From UBA7378 sp049611805 (lineage in GTDB: Bacteria; Pseudomonadota; Alphaproteobacteria; RS24), in the NCBI GenBank assembly GCA_049611805.1, contig JBMZAX010000006.1:37222-101221 (forward strand): 64,000 nt of DNA, given 5' to 3'. A program made the position numbers and the translations under genes. The notes under the pieces are model-generated. The model was not told the DNA's origin. It saw only the letters and a program-made list of their open reading frames with translations, and ran no database searches. Below, piece by piece: positions 50,035 through 59,160 of the stretch. Position 1 is the stretch's first letter. Each line of letters starts with the position of its first letter.

Positions 50035-52284
50035 ATGACAGACGCAACCCCGATTGACGGTGAGGCCGAACCCGTAAGCCTGAAACAGGCGTTGGAAACA
50101 CGCTATCTGGCCTATGCGTTGTCGACCATCACCAATCGCGCCCTGCCGGATGTGCGCGACGGGCTGAAGCCCGTGCATCGGCGCTTGCTTTATGCCATGC
50201 GGCAATTGCGCCTTGACCCCGAACAGGGTTTCAAAAAATCGGCGCGCGTGGTGGGCGATGTCATTGGCCGCTATCACCCGCATGGCGACCAGGCGGTCTA
50301 TGATGCGCTTGTGCGCTTGGCGCAAGACTTTGCCGTGCGCTATCCGCTGGTGGACGGGCAGGGCAATTTCGGCAATGTCGACGGCGATAATGCGGCGGCC
50401 ATGCGCTATACCGAGGCGCGCATGACGGCGATTGCCGTATTACTGTTGCAGGACATTGACAGCGACACGGTTGATTTCCGCGCCACTTATGATGGCGAGG
50501 ATGAAGAACCCATCGTGCTGCCGGCCGCCTTTCCCAATCTTCTGGCAAATGGCGCATCGGGCATTGCGGTCGGCATGGCGACCAGCATTCCGCCGCACAA
50601 TATTGTCGAATTATGTGGCGCGGCATTGCATCTCCTGAAAGCGCCCAAAGCGCGCGTGGATACGCTGCTGGAACATGTGCAGGGGCCGGATTTTCCGACC
50701 GGCGGTGTGTGCGTCGAGCCCGCGTCGGTAATACGCGAGGCCTATGCCACGGGGCGCGGCAGCCTGCGCGTGCGGGCGCGCTACGAGATTGAGAAAAAAC
50801 CGCGCGGGCTTTGGCAAATTATCATCACCGAAATTCCCTATCAGGTGCAGAAGTCGCGGCTGATCGAGAAAATCGCCGAGCTGATGCAAAGCCGCGCGCT
50901 GCCCATGCTGGACGATATTCGTGACGAAAGCGCCGAAGACATTCGCATTGTCATTGAGCCGAAATCCAAAAACATGGCACCGGAACAGATTATGGCGGTG
51001 CTGTTCAAACAGACCGATTTGGAAACGCGGTTTTCGCTCAATATGAATGTGCTGGACAATACCGGCGTGCCGCGCGTGATGGGCTTGCGCGACGTGCTCG
51101 GCCAATGGCTTGAACACCGCAATGATGTTTTGGTGCGCAAAAGCAAGTTTCGTCTGGCAAAAATTGAGGCGCGCCTTGAGGTGCTGGACGGCTATCTCAT
51201 TGCCTATCTGAATCTGGATGAGGTTATCCGCATCATTCGCGAGGAAGACGAGCCGCGCGACGAGCTGATGGCGGCATTTGAGCTGACGCAGGTGCAGGCC
51301 GAAGCGATTTTGAACATGCGCTTGCGGGCATTGCGCAAACTTGAGGAAACCGCCATTCGTGCCGAGCATGGTGAGCTGGTTGACGAGCGCAAAGCGCTTA
51401 AAAAACTTCTGAAATCGCCCAAAGAACAACAGGCCGTTATCGCCGCAGAGCTACGCGCGCTGAAAAAAACCTATCAATCCGACAAAGCATTGGGCGCGCG
51501 GCGCACCGATTTTGCCGAAGTGACCGATGAAGACCTGCCGGACCCGGAAGCCTTTATCGAAAAAGAACCGGTGACGGTGGTGTGTTCGCAAAAAGGCTGG
51601 ATACGCGCCATGAAAGGCCATATCGAAAGCGGCGCGGGGCTGACCTATAAAGACGGCGACAGCGCGGGCTTTGTGCTGCATGCCATGACCACCGACCGAT
51701 TGATATTATTCGTGTCGAACGGGCGGGCCTATACGCTGGATGTGTCAAAACTGCCTGGCGGTCGCGGCCATGGCGATCCGGTACGCCTGTTGCTTGATAT
51801 CGAACCGGCGGAGGAAATCGTCGAAATATTCGTGCATGATCCGGCGCGCAAATTGCTGGTGGCCTCGCGCATCGCCAATGGTTTTATTGTGCCGGAGACC
51901 GAATTGGTCAGCACGCGCAAAGCCGGCAAGCAGATTTTGAACGTGCGCGCGCCCGATGAAGCCGCGGCCTGCGTGCCCGTTACCGGAGACCATGTGGCCG
52001 TGCTGGGCGAAAACCGGAAGCTTTTGTGCTTCAAGCTGGCCGATATTCCCGAAATGCCGCGCGGCAAGGGTGTGCGCCTGCAACGCCATGGCGACGGGCA
52101 CCTTGCCGATATTCGCTGTTATGCCGCCAAGGAGGGCTTGAAGCTGACCGACAAGGCGGGCCGCGAGCGTGTGTTCACCGAGCTTGATGATTGGGTGGGT
52201 TTGCGCGCGCAGGCCGGGCGCATCCGGCCCAAGGGGTTTCCGACCGACGGGCTTATGGGCGCCGCCTTTGCCAATCGGCTTTAA
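50035..52284 (+). CDS. parC: DNA topoisomerase IV subunit A
   Basis: A 749-residue type IIA topoisomerase subunit. The N-terminus has LSTITNRALPDVRDGLKPVHRRLLY, the catalytic tyrosine in AAMRYTEARMT and the GNFGNVDGDNAAAMR loop. The C-terminal half has the beta-pinwheel-type repeats. It decatenates daughter chromosomes. In the quinolone-target region, HPHGDQAVYDA has Gln where E. coli ParC has Ser80 and Asp near the Glu84 position, a pattern also seen in other alphaproteobacteria. parE is not in the window. Its TAA shares the palindrome TTAA with the convergent gene at 52281. Confidence 0.96.
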   Translation: MTDATPIDGEAEPVSLKQALETRYLAYALSTITNRALPDVRDGLKPVHRRLLYAMRQLRLDPEQGFKKSARVVGDVIGRYHPHGDQAVYDALVRLAQDFAVRYPLVDGQGNFGNVDGDNAAAMRYTEARMTAIAVLLLQDIDSDTVDFRATYDGEDEEPIVLPAAFPNLLANGASGIAVGMATSIPPHNIVELCGAALHLLKAPKARVDTLLEHVQGPDFPTGGVCVEPASVIREAYATGRGSLRVRARYEIEKKPRGLWQIIITEIPYQVQKSRLIEKIAELMQSRALPMLDDIRDESAEDIRIVIEPKSKNMAPEQIMAVLFKQTDLETRFSLNMNVLDNTGVPRVMGLRDVLGQWLEHRNDVLVRKSKFRLAKIEARLEVLDGYLIAYLNLDEVIRIIREEDEPRDELMAAFELTQVQAEAILNMRLRALRKLEETAIRAEHGELVDERKALKKLLKSPKEQQAVIAAELRALKKTYQSDKALGARRTDFAEVTDEDLPDPEAFIEKEPVTVVCSQKGWIRAMKGHIESGAGLTYKDGDSAGFVLHAMTTDRLILFVSNGRAYTLDVSKLPGGRGHGDPVRLLLDIEPAEEIVEIFVHDPARKLLVASRIANGFIVPETELVSTRKAGKQILNVRAPDEAAACVPVTGDHVAVLGENRKLLCFKLADIPEMPRGKGVRLQRHGDGHLADIRCYAAKEGLKLTDKAGRERVFTELDDWVGLRAQAGRIRPKGFPTDGLMGAAFANRL

Positions 52285-52757
52285 TCGCCTGCGACCAGCG
52301 TAAACTCGGCCTCGCCCTCATAATTCCAAAACTTGACCCGCAATTTGTAATCGCCTGCCGCGTATCGGCTGGCGTCCAGCGGCACGGCTTCGATTTGCTC
52401 AATAACGGAGTTTGGCGCGATATTGCCATAGGCCGCATTTGTCGGGCAGTCATCGGCAAAGCGCTTGGCCTGAATAAATTCATTTTGCGGCGTGGTGACG
52501 ACGAATCTGAAAATCTTGCACTTGTTTTCGGCCTCAAGCGCTTCTTCATTTTCACTGCGATTGACGAGCCGCAATACGACGGGCAGAACAATGTCAACGC
52601 CGCTTTGCGTCATCAGCTGATTGGCCGGAACGCCGACAACCAGCCCGACTTTGCCGTCGGCCACCGGCGCGCGCTGATTGTCATAAAGCCCGACCATAAC
52701 AATCACCGCGACAATGGCGCCCGTGGTCAGCACATAATTGGGAATGCGCGCAAACAT
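52281..52757 (-). CDS. Membrane-anchored periplasmic protein linked to a TRAP transporter
   Basis: A 158-residue protein with one N-terminal hydrophobic helix (about residues 9-25, LTTGAIVAVIVMVGLY) and a soluble, mostly beta-rich domain facing the periplasm. Two cysteines (KCKIF and DDCP) could form a disulfide, and the end GDYKLRVKFWNYEGEAEFTL resembles an Ig-like or BsuPI-type strand set. I do not recognise the family. It lies one base after the dctM stop, so it belongs to the TRAP operon, which usually has only three genes. It may act with the transporter, but that is inference. The stop overlaps that of parC. Confidence 0.75.
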   Translation of the reverse strand: MFARIPNYVLTTGAIVAVIVMVGLYDNQRAPVADGKVGLVVGVPANQLMTQSGVDIVLPVVLRLVNRSENEEALEAENKCKIFRFVVTTPQNEFIQAKRFADDCPTNAAYGNIAPNSVIEQIEAVPLDASRYAAGDYKLRVKFWNYEGEAEFTLVAGD

Positions 52758-52758
52758 A

Positions 52759-54312
52759 TCAGTCTCCGAATACGACTTCCGGCAACCATGTTGCCATTTC
52801 AGGTATCCATGCGAGCAGTGCCAGCATGATTAACTGGATAATAACGAAAGGTATCGCGCCCCGATAGATGTCGCCGGTGCGGACGCTTTCGGGCGCCGCC
52901 CCGCGCAGGTAGAAAAGCGCAAAACCGAAAGGGGGTGTCAGAAACGATGTTTGCAAATTAATCGCCATCATAACGCCCAGCCAGACCGGATCGACGCCCA
53001 TGCCCAGCAGCACCGGCCCGACAAGCGGCACGACCACAAATATAATCTCGATGAAATCGAGGAAAAATCCGAGCAAAAACATAACCAGCATCACCGCGGC
53101 CACGGCAGTCCATGTGCCGCCGGGCAGTGATTGCAGCAGGTCGTGGATCGTGTCGTCGCCGCCCAACCCGCGAAACACCAGCGAGAACAATGCCGCGCCG
53201 ATGAGAATGACAAAGACCATGGAGGTTGTGTGGGTGGTGCTGCGCATGGTCGATTCCAGAACGCCCAGCCGATAGGCCGTCAGCAGGCTTGCGCCGACAG
53301 CCGCCACAATCACACCGCACAATGCCAAAGCGACGCCGATTGCCAGAAGATCCGGCACGGCGATATTGTCGCGCTCAAGCCGCAGGTCGAATGTGCTGGC
53401 AAGCACCACGACAAGAATGACGGAAAGCGCACCGGCGGCCATGAGTTTTTGTCTGTCGCCGAGCTTGTGTCCGGCCAGCAAAATTGTGCCCACGGCACCA
53501 ACGGCGGCCGCTTCGGTGGGGGTGGCGATGCCCGCGAGTATTGAACCCAGCACGGAAATGATGAGAAAGACGGGCGCAAACAACGCACCCAGCAGGTCGG
53601 AAAGCACAAGCTCGTCATCATATTCCGCAGGCGGCGCCATGGAGGGCTTAAAAATCGCAAGGCCGACCTGATAGATAATATACAAGCCCACCAGCACCAG
53701 ACCCGGAATGAGCGAACCGGAAAACAACTCGCCGACGGAAACCGTTTCGGGGGCAAAAATGCCCTGTTCCAATTGCGCCTTCTGATAGGCATTGGCGATA
53801 ACATCGCCGAGCAGAACCAGCACGATGGAGGGCGGAATAATTTGCCCCAGCGTGCCTGCTGCGGCGATGGATCCGGCGGCCAGTGACGGCGCATAGCCGC
53901 GCCGCAGCATGGTCGGCAGCGACAAAAGGCTCATGGTTACAACCGTGGCCCCGACAATGCCGGTGGAGGCCGCCAGCAAAGCACCGACAATCGACACGGA
54001 AATGCCCAAGCCGCCGCGCACGCCGGCAAACAGGCGCGACATGTTTTCCAGCAAATCTTCGGCCACCCGCGCGCGTTCCAGCATGGTGCCCATGAACACG
54101 AAAAGCGGCACGGCAATGAGAACTTCATTGGTCATCGTGCCGAAAATGCGTTGCGGCAGGGCGTAGAAGAAGCCCATATCGAAAATATCAAGGCCTTGCC
54201 CGATAAGCCCGAATGCCAGCGCGACACCGGCCAGCGTGAAGGCGACGGGAAAGCCCATCAACAAGACCAGACAGGCCGCGGCAAACATTAAAAGGTCGAG
54301 ATGGGCGCTCAT
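52759..54312 (-). CDS. dctM: TRAP transporter large permease (DctM family)
   Basis: A 517-residue polytopic inner-membrane permease, the large subunit of a tripartite TRAP transporter driven by the sodium gradient. It has over ten hydrophobic helices, with FVFMGTMLERARVAEDLLENM and TGIVGATVVTMSLLSLPTML motifs characteristic of DctM. It is somewhat longer than usual owing to a central segment about residues 270-340. It is coupled to dctQ by a four-base ATGA overlap. The substrate is set by the DctP protein upstream. Confidence 0.95.
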   Translation of the reverse strand: MSAHLDLLMFAAACLVLLMGFPVAFTLAGVALAFGLIGQGLDIFDMGFFYALPQRIFGTMTNEVLIAVPLFVFMGTMLERARVAEDLLENMSRLFAGVRGGLGISVSIVGALLAASTGIVGATVVTMSLLSLPTMLRRGYAPSLAAGSIAAAGTLGQIIPPSIVLVLLGDVIANAYQKAQLEQGIFAPETVSVGELFSGSLIPGLVLVGLYIIYQVGLAIFKPSMAPPAEYDDELVLSDLLGALFAPVFLIISVLGSILAGIATPTEAAAVGAVGTILLAGHKLGDRQKLMAAGALSVILVVVLASTFDLRLERDNIAVPDLLAIGVALALCGVIVAAVGASLLTAYRLGVLESTMRSTTHTTSMVFVILIGAALFSLVFRGLGGDDTIHDLLQSLPGGTWTAVAAVMLVMFLLGFFLDFIEIIFVVVPLVGPVLLGMGVDPVWLGVMMAINLQTSFLTPPFGFALFYLRGAAPESVRTGDIYRGAIPFVIIQLIMLALLAWIPEMATWLPEVVFGD

Positions 54313-54842
54313 GACGTGTGCGCCTCCCGGTCTTGCAGGCGGTGGGCGGCTTTAATCATGCCCGACACGGCCTGCAATGCCAGCTGGACGGCGAAAACCA
54401 GAATAACGCTCTTCAGAAGAAACACCGCCTGAATGCCGCTGGTTTCGCGCGAGCCTTCCAGCACCGACCAGGACAGGCGCACATAATCAATCGACACCAG
54501 AAACAACAACACGCAAAACGGCAGCACAAGCAGCGCATTGCCGAACAGGTCGATTGCGGCTTTGCGCGCGGCGGGCAGGCGCGCATAGAAAATATCGACG
54601 CGCACATGGGCTTCTGCCAGCAATGTGTCGGCGGCGGCCATCATGAACAAAACCGCATGCATATAGACGATGGCCTCCTGCATCAGAATGGATCCGATGC
54701 CAAAGGCATAGCGCATAACGACGACAATAAACTGAACGAGAACCATGGCGATGGACAGCCACATGGCACCGCGCCCGATTATATGGTTCACACGGTCAAT
54801 ATGGCCGGCCAGTGCCCGCGCATGGGCGGCTAAATTATCCAT
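54309..54842 (-). CDS. dctQ: TRAP transporter small permease (DctQ family)
   Basis: A 177-residue small permease with four hydrophobic helices (about 25-45, 60-80, 100-120 and 145-165), the size and topology of DctQ. It shows EAIVYMHAVLFMMAAADTL and HVRVDIFY, the latter a common DctQ motif. It bridges DctM and the periplasmic protein in the TRAP complex. It starts six bases after the dctP stop and overlaps dctM by four bases. Confidence 0.93.
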   Translation of the reverse strand: MDNLAAHARALAGHIDRVNHIIGRGAMWLSIAMVLVQFIVVVMRYAFGIGSILMQEAIVYMHAVLFMMAAADTLLAEAHVRVDIFYARLPAARKAAIDLFGNALLVLPFCVLLFLVSIDYVRLSWSVLEGSRETSGIQAVFLLKSVILVFAVQLALQAVSGMIKAAHRLQDREAHTS

Positions 54843-54848
54843 AAGCTA

Positions 54849-55943
54849 TCAGACTTCCCGTCGCGCCAGCGTGTAGGGTTCTTCGCTCTGTTCGCCCCAG
54901 CGCATTGAATTTTCAAGCGAGGCGCGGAAGCTGTCATAGACTTTCTTGGTGAACGGGTCGCGCGCGGCGGCCTCGTTCAGCACCTCATCCGATGCCTGTT
55001 TCAGAGCTTTCATAATATCGGGCGAGAAACGGCGCACCTGCACTTTGTGGCGGGTGATGAGCGTCGCAAGCGCCGCGGCATTGCGATAATTATATTCGCT
55101 GAATGTGCGCTCATTTTCCGCCTGACATGCGGTGCGCAGAATTTCCTGCTGGCCGGGCGTCAATGAATTCCAGACATCAAGATTAATGCCGGTCGACAGC
55201 CCCGCGCCCGGCTCGTGAAAGCCCGGACAGTAATAATATTCGGCCACCTGATAGAACCCCGAAGCCAGATCATTCCACGGCCCCACCCATTCGGTCGCGT
55301 CAATGGCACCGCTTTTCATGCTCGGAAAAATTTCAACGCCCGGCAGCGAGACGGCGGCGGCACCGAGTTTGCGCATCACTTCACCGCCCAGCCCCGGCAT
55401 TCTGATTTTCAGACCCTTAAAGTCGTCAAGCGTGTTGATTTCCTTGTTGAACCAGCCGCCCATTTGAACGCCGGTATTGGCCGACTGAAACGCGCGAATG
55501 TTGAACTTGGCCGAAAGCGTGTCCCACAATTCCTGCCCGCCGCCGAAATTAATCCATGCGGTCAGCTCTTGCGCGGTCATGCCGAAGGGAACGGCGGTGA
55601 AGAAATTGAACGCAGGCGATTTTCCCTGCCAGTAATATTCGGCCCCGTTATAGAGGTCTGCCGTGCCGGTGGATACCGCGTCAAAACTGTCAAACGGGCT
55701 GACCAGTTCTCCGGCGGCATAAATTTTAATGTCGAGTTGCCCGTCGGTCATGTCGCGCACGCGCTTGGCAATGTTTTCGGGCGCGGTTCCAAGGCCGGGG
55801 AAGTTTTTCGCCCAAGTCGTCACCATTTTCAGGCGGCGTTTTCCGGTTGCATAGGCCGGTGCCTGCGCTGACAGCCCCAGTGCCGCCGTGCCGGTTGCCA
55901 GCCCGCCCAATATTTGGCGACGTCCGATTTTTTTGTTCGTCAT
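54849..55943 (-). CDS. dctP: TRAP transporter substrate-binding protein (TakP-like)
   Basis: A 364-residue periplasmic binding protein. A twin-arginine signal is visible at residues 7-14 (GRRQILGG), followed by a hydrophobic stretch and cleavage after about AYA. The segments WAKNFPGLG, YYWQGKSPAFNFFTAVPFG, GVQMGGWFNKEI, LKGLKIRMPGLGGEV-like and DATEWVGPWNDL closely match the TakP group, which binds 2-oxo acids such as pyruvate. A monocarboxylate/keto-acid substrate is therefore likely. A very strong GGGAGGA site precedes the ATG. It lies 31 bases after bpt. Confidence 0.94.
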   Translation of the reverse strand: MTNKKIGRRQILGGLATGTAALGLSAQAPAYATGKRRLKMVTTWAKNFPGLGTAPENIAKRVRDMTDGQLDIKIYAAGELVSPFDSFDAVSTGTADLYNGAEYYWQGKSPAFNFFTAVPFGMTAQELTAWINFGGGQELWDTLSAKFNIRAFQSANTGVQMGGWFNKEINTLDDFKGLKIRMPGLGGEVMRKLGAAAVSLPGVEIFPSMKSGAIDATEWVGPWNDLASGFYQVAEYYYCPGFHEPGAGLSTGINLDVWNSLTPGQQEILRTACQAENERTFSEYNYRNAAALATLITRHKVQVRRFSPDIMKALKQASDEVLNEAAARDPFTKKVYDSFRASLENSMRWGEQSEEPYTLARREV

Positions 55944-55974
55944 GCGCGTCCTCCCTGAACCGCACCATCACCCG

Positions 55975-56700
55975 TCAAGCGGGGTGATAGTCTTCCCATC
56001 CGTCCTGCCCCAGCTTTTGAAGCGGTCCGAAGCGCTTTTTGTAAGCCATTTTGCGACAATCTTCTAACAGATATCCTAGGTAAATATGGGCGTGCCCGGC
56101 CTCTTTCGCGCGCGCGATCTGGTCGAGTATCATGAAACTCCCAAGACTGCGCTTGTCGGCGCGCGGCTCGAAAAACGAATAGACGAGCGAAATGCCGTCC
56201 CGCATACGGTCGCCCAGAAGACAGGCGAGCAGGTCGCCATCTGCGGTGCGATATTCGGTAACAAATGTGTCGACGGCGGTTTCCTCGACCATGGCGACAT
56301 AATCGCCCGGCGTCATATCGGCCATGCCGCCATTTTCATGGCGGGCATCCAGATAGCGGCGCAGCAAATCATATTGCTCGCGCCCCGTGCGCGGCGGGCA
56401 TACTTCCCCGGTCAAATCGGCATTTTTACGCATCAGACGGCGAAACGAGGTCGACGGCGTAAAATGCTTCAGCACGATACGCACGGACTGGCAGGCCGAA
56501 CACGCATCGCAAGCCGGACGATAGGCAATCGACTGGCTGCGCCGGAAGCCCGCATGGGTCAGCGTATTGTTCAGCGTGTCGGCATCGCTGCCGGCAAGAT
56601 GGGTGAAGAGCTTGCGCTCCATCTGACCCTCAATATAGGGGCAGGGGGCCGGTTCCGTTATAAAGAAGGACGGTAGCCGCAAGCCGGTTTGCTGATTCAT
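55975..56700 (-). CDS. bpt: Aspartate/glutamate leucyltransferase (Bpt)
   Basis: A 241-residue aminoacyl-tRNA-protein transferase of the Bpt family, which adds Leu to N-terminal Asp or Glu and marks proteins for N-end-rule degradation. Features are PCPYIEGQMERKLF, a CxxCxxC-like cysteine set in RPACDACSACQSVRI near residues 63-75, and LGYLLEDCRKMAYKKRFGPL at the C-terminus. It does not carry an extra arginyltransferase domain. The start at 56700 has AAGGGA upstream; a GTG six codons earlier is in frame. Part of a minus-strand run with the SLC13-type permease and TRAP genes. Confidence 0.93.
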   Translation of the reverse strand: MNQQTGLRLPSFFITEPAPCPYIEGQMERKLFTHLAGSDADTLNNTLTHAGFRRSQSIAYRPACDACSACQSVRIVLKHFTPSTSFRRLMRKNADLTGEVCPPRTGREQYDLLRRYLDARHENGGMADMTPGDYVAMVEETAVDTFVTEYRTADGDLLACLLGDRMRDGISLVYSFFEPRADKRSLGSFMILDQIARAKEAGHAHIYLGYLLEDCRKMAYKKRFGPLQKLGQDGWEDYHPA

Positions 56701-56724
56701 AATTCTATCCCTTACCACCGCGGC

Positions 56725-58554
56725 TCAAAAACCGAAATACCACGGCGCAACAATAGAATAGGTTAACCAGACAAGAATAATCAACGGGGTGCCCGCGCGC
56801 AGAAAATCGCGGAACTGATAATTGCCCGGTGTCATCACCAGCAAATTCGTCTGATAGGCAATCGGCGTTGCGAAACTGCAATTCGCCGCAAACACCACGG
56901 CCAGAATAAAGGCCAGCGGGTCAACGTTCAAAGAGCCTGCAAGATTGACCGCCAGAGGCGTAAACAAAACGGCTGTCGCATTGTTCGACAGAATATTGGT
57001 AATCACCGCGCAGAGCAGGAAAAACGCCGACAAAATGACCGCCGGCGCATGCCCGTCAAACAAATATAATAATTGCGCGGCAATGAACTCCGCCCCGCCC
57101 GAAACAAACAGCGCATGCGACATGGCAAGCGCGGCGGCGACGACGAGAAATATCCGCAAGTCAAAGCCACGGCTGGCCTGGCGCACATTGAGGACGCCGC
57201 TGACGACCATTAAAGTTGCCCCGGCCACGGAAGCCGCCACAATCGGTACAAAGCCGGTCGCGGCGGATAAAACCGTGCCGGCAAATATCAGGCGTGCGGG
57301 CCGGGCTTTTTCGAAACGCGGCAATTCACGCGCCGACCATTCCATCAGCAATGTATCGCGATTGTCGCGCAGGCTTTCAATATTTGCCTGCCGCCCGATA
57401 ACCAGCAACACGTCCCCCGCTTCGAGGCGGTTTTCGGTCAGTTCATGGCGCAACATGCGCCGACGCCGCTGAACGCCGATAATGAAGCAGCCCGTCTCAT
57501 GGGTGAAGCCGGTCTGGTGAACGGCGCGCGCCGCCATGCGCGAGCCCGGCGCAACGACAAGCTCGGCCAGAATCGTCTCGTCATCGCTGTCGGCCTCAAT
57601 GTCCGGCACCAGAGGCAAAAGCTGGCGCGACAGCGGGTGGTCTTTGCTGGTCAGCGCATCGGAAATTTCCTTGCGGGTTGCGGCCACGAACAACCGGTCG
57701 CCCGGCGCAAGGGTGATGTCGTCAAATGGCGGTAAAAAGGTTTCGCCGCCGCGTTCGATAATTTGCAAAGTCATGCCGCTCAATGCGGGCAAAAAACCGG
57801 CGGCGGTGTTTGCGCCCACCAGCGCGTCGCCGATGCGCAAGCGCAATTCGATAATATATTGGCGGCCGGTTTCGGCGCTGTCGCTTTTTTCTTCCACTTC
57901 CGTCTCGCCGATAATGCGCGGCATTACGAAAAAAATATAAAGCGTGCCGACACCTATCAGAACGAGCGCAATCGGCGTTTGCTGGAAAAAGCCCAGCGAA
58001 TGGTCGGTGAAGCGCGCCGCCGCATCTGCCACCAGAAGATTGGTGGAGGAGCCGATAAGTGTCAGCATGCCGCCCAATATGGTCATGAAGCTCAATGACA
58101 TCATGTGCCGCGCCGGATTGAGTTTGGCGCGCTTGGCGATGGCGACAATAATGGGTATCGCCATCAAGACCACCGGCGTGTTGTTGAGCAGGGCGCTGGC
58201 CAGCATGGCGCCGATCAACATGCCCCAAATGGCGCGTATCGGCGCGCGTGTTGCGCGGCGGGTGGCGCGGTCGATGAGGTTTTCAAGCGCACCGGACTGA
58301 AACAGCCCCTGCGCCATCACCAATAAGGCCATAACCGTGATGAGCGCCGGATTGCCGAAACCCGCGAGCAGCGCCGTCGCGTCCAGAAGGTTTGTGCCGT
58401 CCGGCCCGATTTGGGGAAACAGCGTGAACAACAGCAACATGGCAACCAGCGCCAATAGCGAGGTCATTTCAATCGCCACAAATTCGGTGACGTAAAGCAA
58501 CATGGCACCGGCGATAACACCGAAGGTCAGCCACATGTGTAATTCAGAAATCAT
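56725..58554 (-). CDS. SLC13/DASS-type permease with two internal RCK-C domains
   Basis: A 609-residue inner-membrane permease. The halves contain hydrophobic helices (about residues 1-215 and 395-609) with TLIGSSTNLLVAD and PIAYQTNLLVMTPG, the paired SNT-type substrate motifs of the divalent-anion:sodium symporter family. Between them, about residues 215-390, are two TrkA-C (RCK-C) regulatory domains (for example FLPALSGMTLQIIERGG and AGDVLLVIGRQANIE). This architecture is typical of bacterial SAC1/YfbS-type sulfate or dicarboxylate permeases. It precedes bpt by 24 bases. Substrate unknown. Confidence 0.93.
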   Translation of the reverse strand: MISELHMWLTFGVIAGAMLLYVTEFVAIEMTSLLALVAMLLLFTLFPQIGPDGTNLLDATALLAGFGNPALITVMALLVMAQGLFQSGALENLIDRATRRATRAPIRAIWGMLIGAMLASALLNNTPVVLMAIPIIVAIAKRAKLNPARHMMSLSFMTILGGMLTLIGSSTNLLVADAAARFTDHSLGFFQQTPIALVLIGVGTLYIFFVMPRIIGETEVEEKSDSAETGRQYIIELRLRIGDALVGANTAAGFLPALSGMTLQIIERGGETFLPPFDDITLAPGDRLFVAATRKEISDALTSKDHPLSRQLLPLVPDIEADSDDETILAELVVAPGSRMAARAVHQTGFTHETGCFIIGVQRRRRMLRHELTENRLEAGDVLLVIGRQANIESLRDNRDTLLMEWSARELPRFEKARPARLIFAGTVLSAATGFVPIVAASVAGATLMVVSGVLNVRQASRGFDLRIFLVVAAALAMSHALFVSGGAEFIAAQLLYLFDGHAPAVILSAFFLLCAVITNILSNNATAVLFTPLAVNLAGSLNVDPLAFILAVVFAANCSFATPIAYQTNLLVMTPGNYQFRDFLRAGTPLIILVWLTYSIVAPWYFGF

Positions 58555-58650
58555 GGTGTCCTGTTTTGGTTGATCGCACTAATGACAACACTGGATTAAG
58601 GCGCGCGATTGAGGCATAAGAACATCACTTATACATCAAGGGTCCGGAAA

Positions 58651-59127
58651 ATGAACGAACATCGCGCGCTACGCAACGCTTTTGGGCAATTTGGCACCGG
58701 TGTCGTAATCATAACCATTACCGACCCACAAGGTAGCACGCTGGGGCTTACGGTGAACAGTTTCTCGTCCGTTTCCCTCGACCCGCCGCTGGTTTCCTGG
58801 TGCCTTGCCAATGACTCCGACATGATGACGCGCTTTGCCGATACCGACAGGTTTTGCGTCAATATATTGTCGGCCGAGCAAGAAGAGCTGTCAAACGCCA
58901 TGGCGCGGCCCGGCACGCATGAGCTGGAGCCCTGCCATATTGAGACCAGCGCCTCAGGCGACAAGCGCATTCTTGGCGCATTGGCGCATTTTGACTGCCG
59001 CGTTCATGAACGCATCGAGGCCGGCGACCACATTATTTATTTGGGCTATGTTGAAGATGCCGACTGCGCCGAAACACAAAACGCCCCGCTCTTGTATTTT
59101 CGTGGCGGTTATGCGGGGCTGGCTTGA
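58651..59127 (+). CDS. Flavin reductase family protein
   Basis: A 158-residue flavin-reductase-like domain protein of the HpaC/FRP type. The segments RNAFGQFGTGVVIIT, GLTVNSFSSVSLDPPLVSWCL, FCVNILSAEQEELS and HIIYLGYVED are diagnostic. It uses NAD(P)H to supply reduced FMN or FAD to a partner monooxygenase; no such partner is adjacent, and the P450 uses different electron carriers. I take the ATG at 58651; the frame is open from 58609. It is divergent from the permease gene and upstream of the dehydrogenase. Confidence 0.92.
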   Translation: MNEHRALRNAFGQFGTGVVIITITDPQGSTLGLTVNSFSSVSLDPPLVSWCLANDSDMMTRFADTDRFCVNILSAEQEELSNAMARPGTHELEPCHIETSASGDKRILGALAHFDCRVHERIEAGDHIIYLGYVEDADCAETQNAPLLYFRGGYAGLA

Positions 59128-59160
59128 GCGCCGTTTAAGCGCGCATTGGGGGCGAATGAC

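Noticed and set aside
48236..50101. A 621-codon minus-strand frame opposite era and recO
   Set aside because: Antisense to well-supported GTPase and RecO genes, with basic, repetitive composition and no domain.
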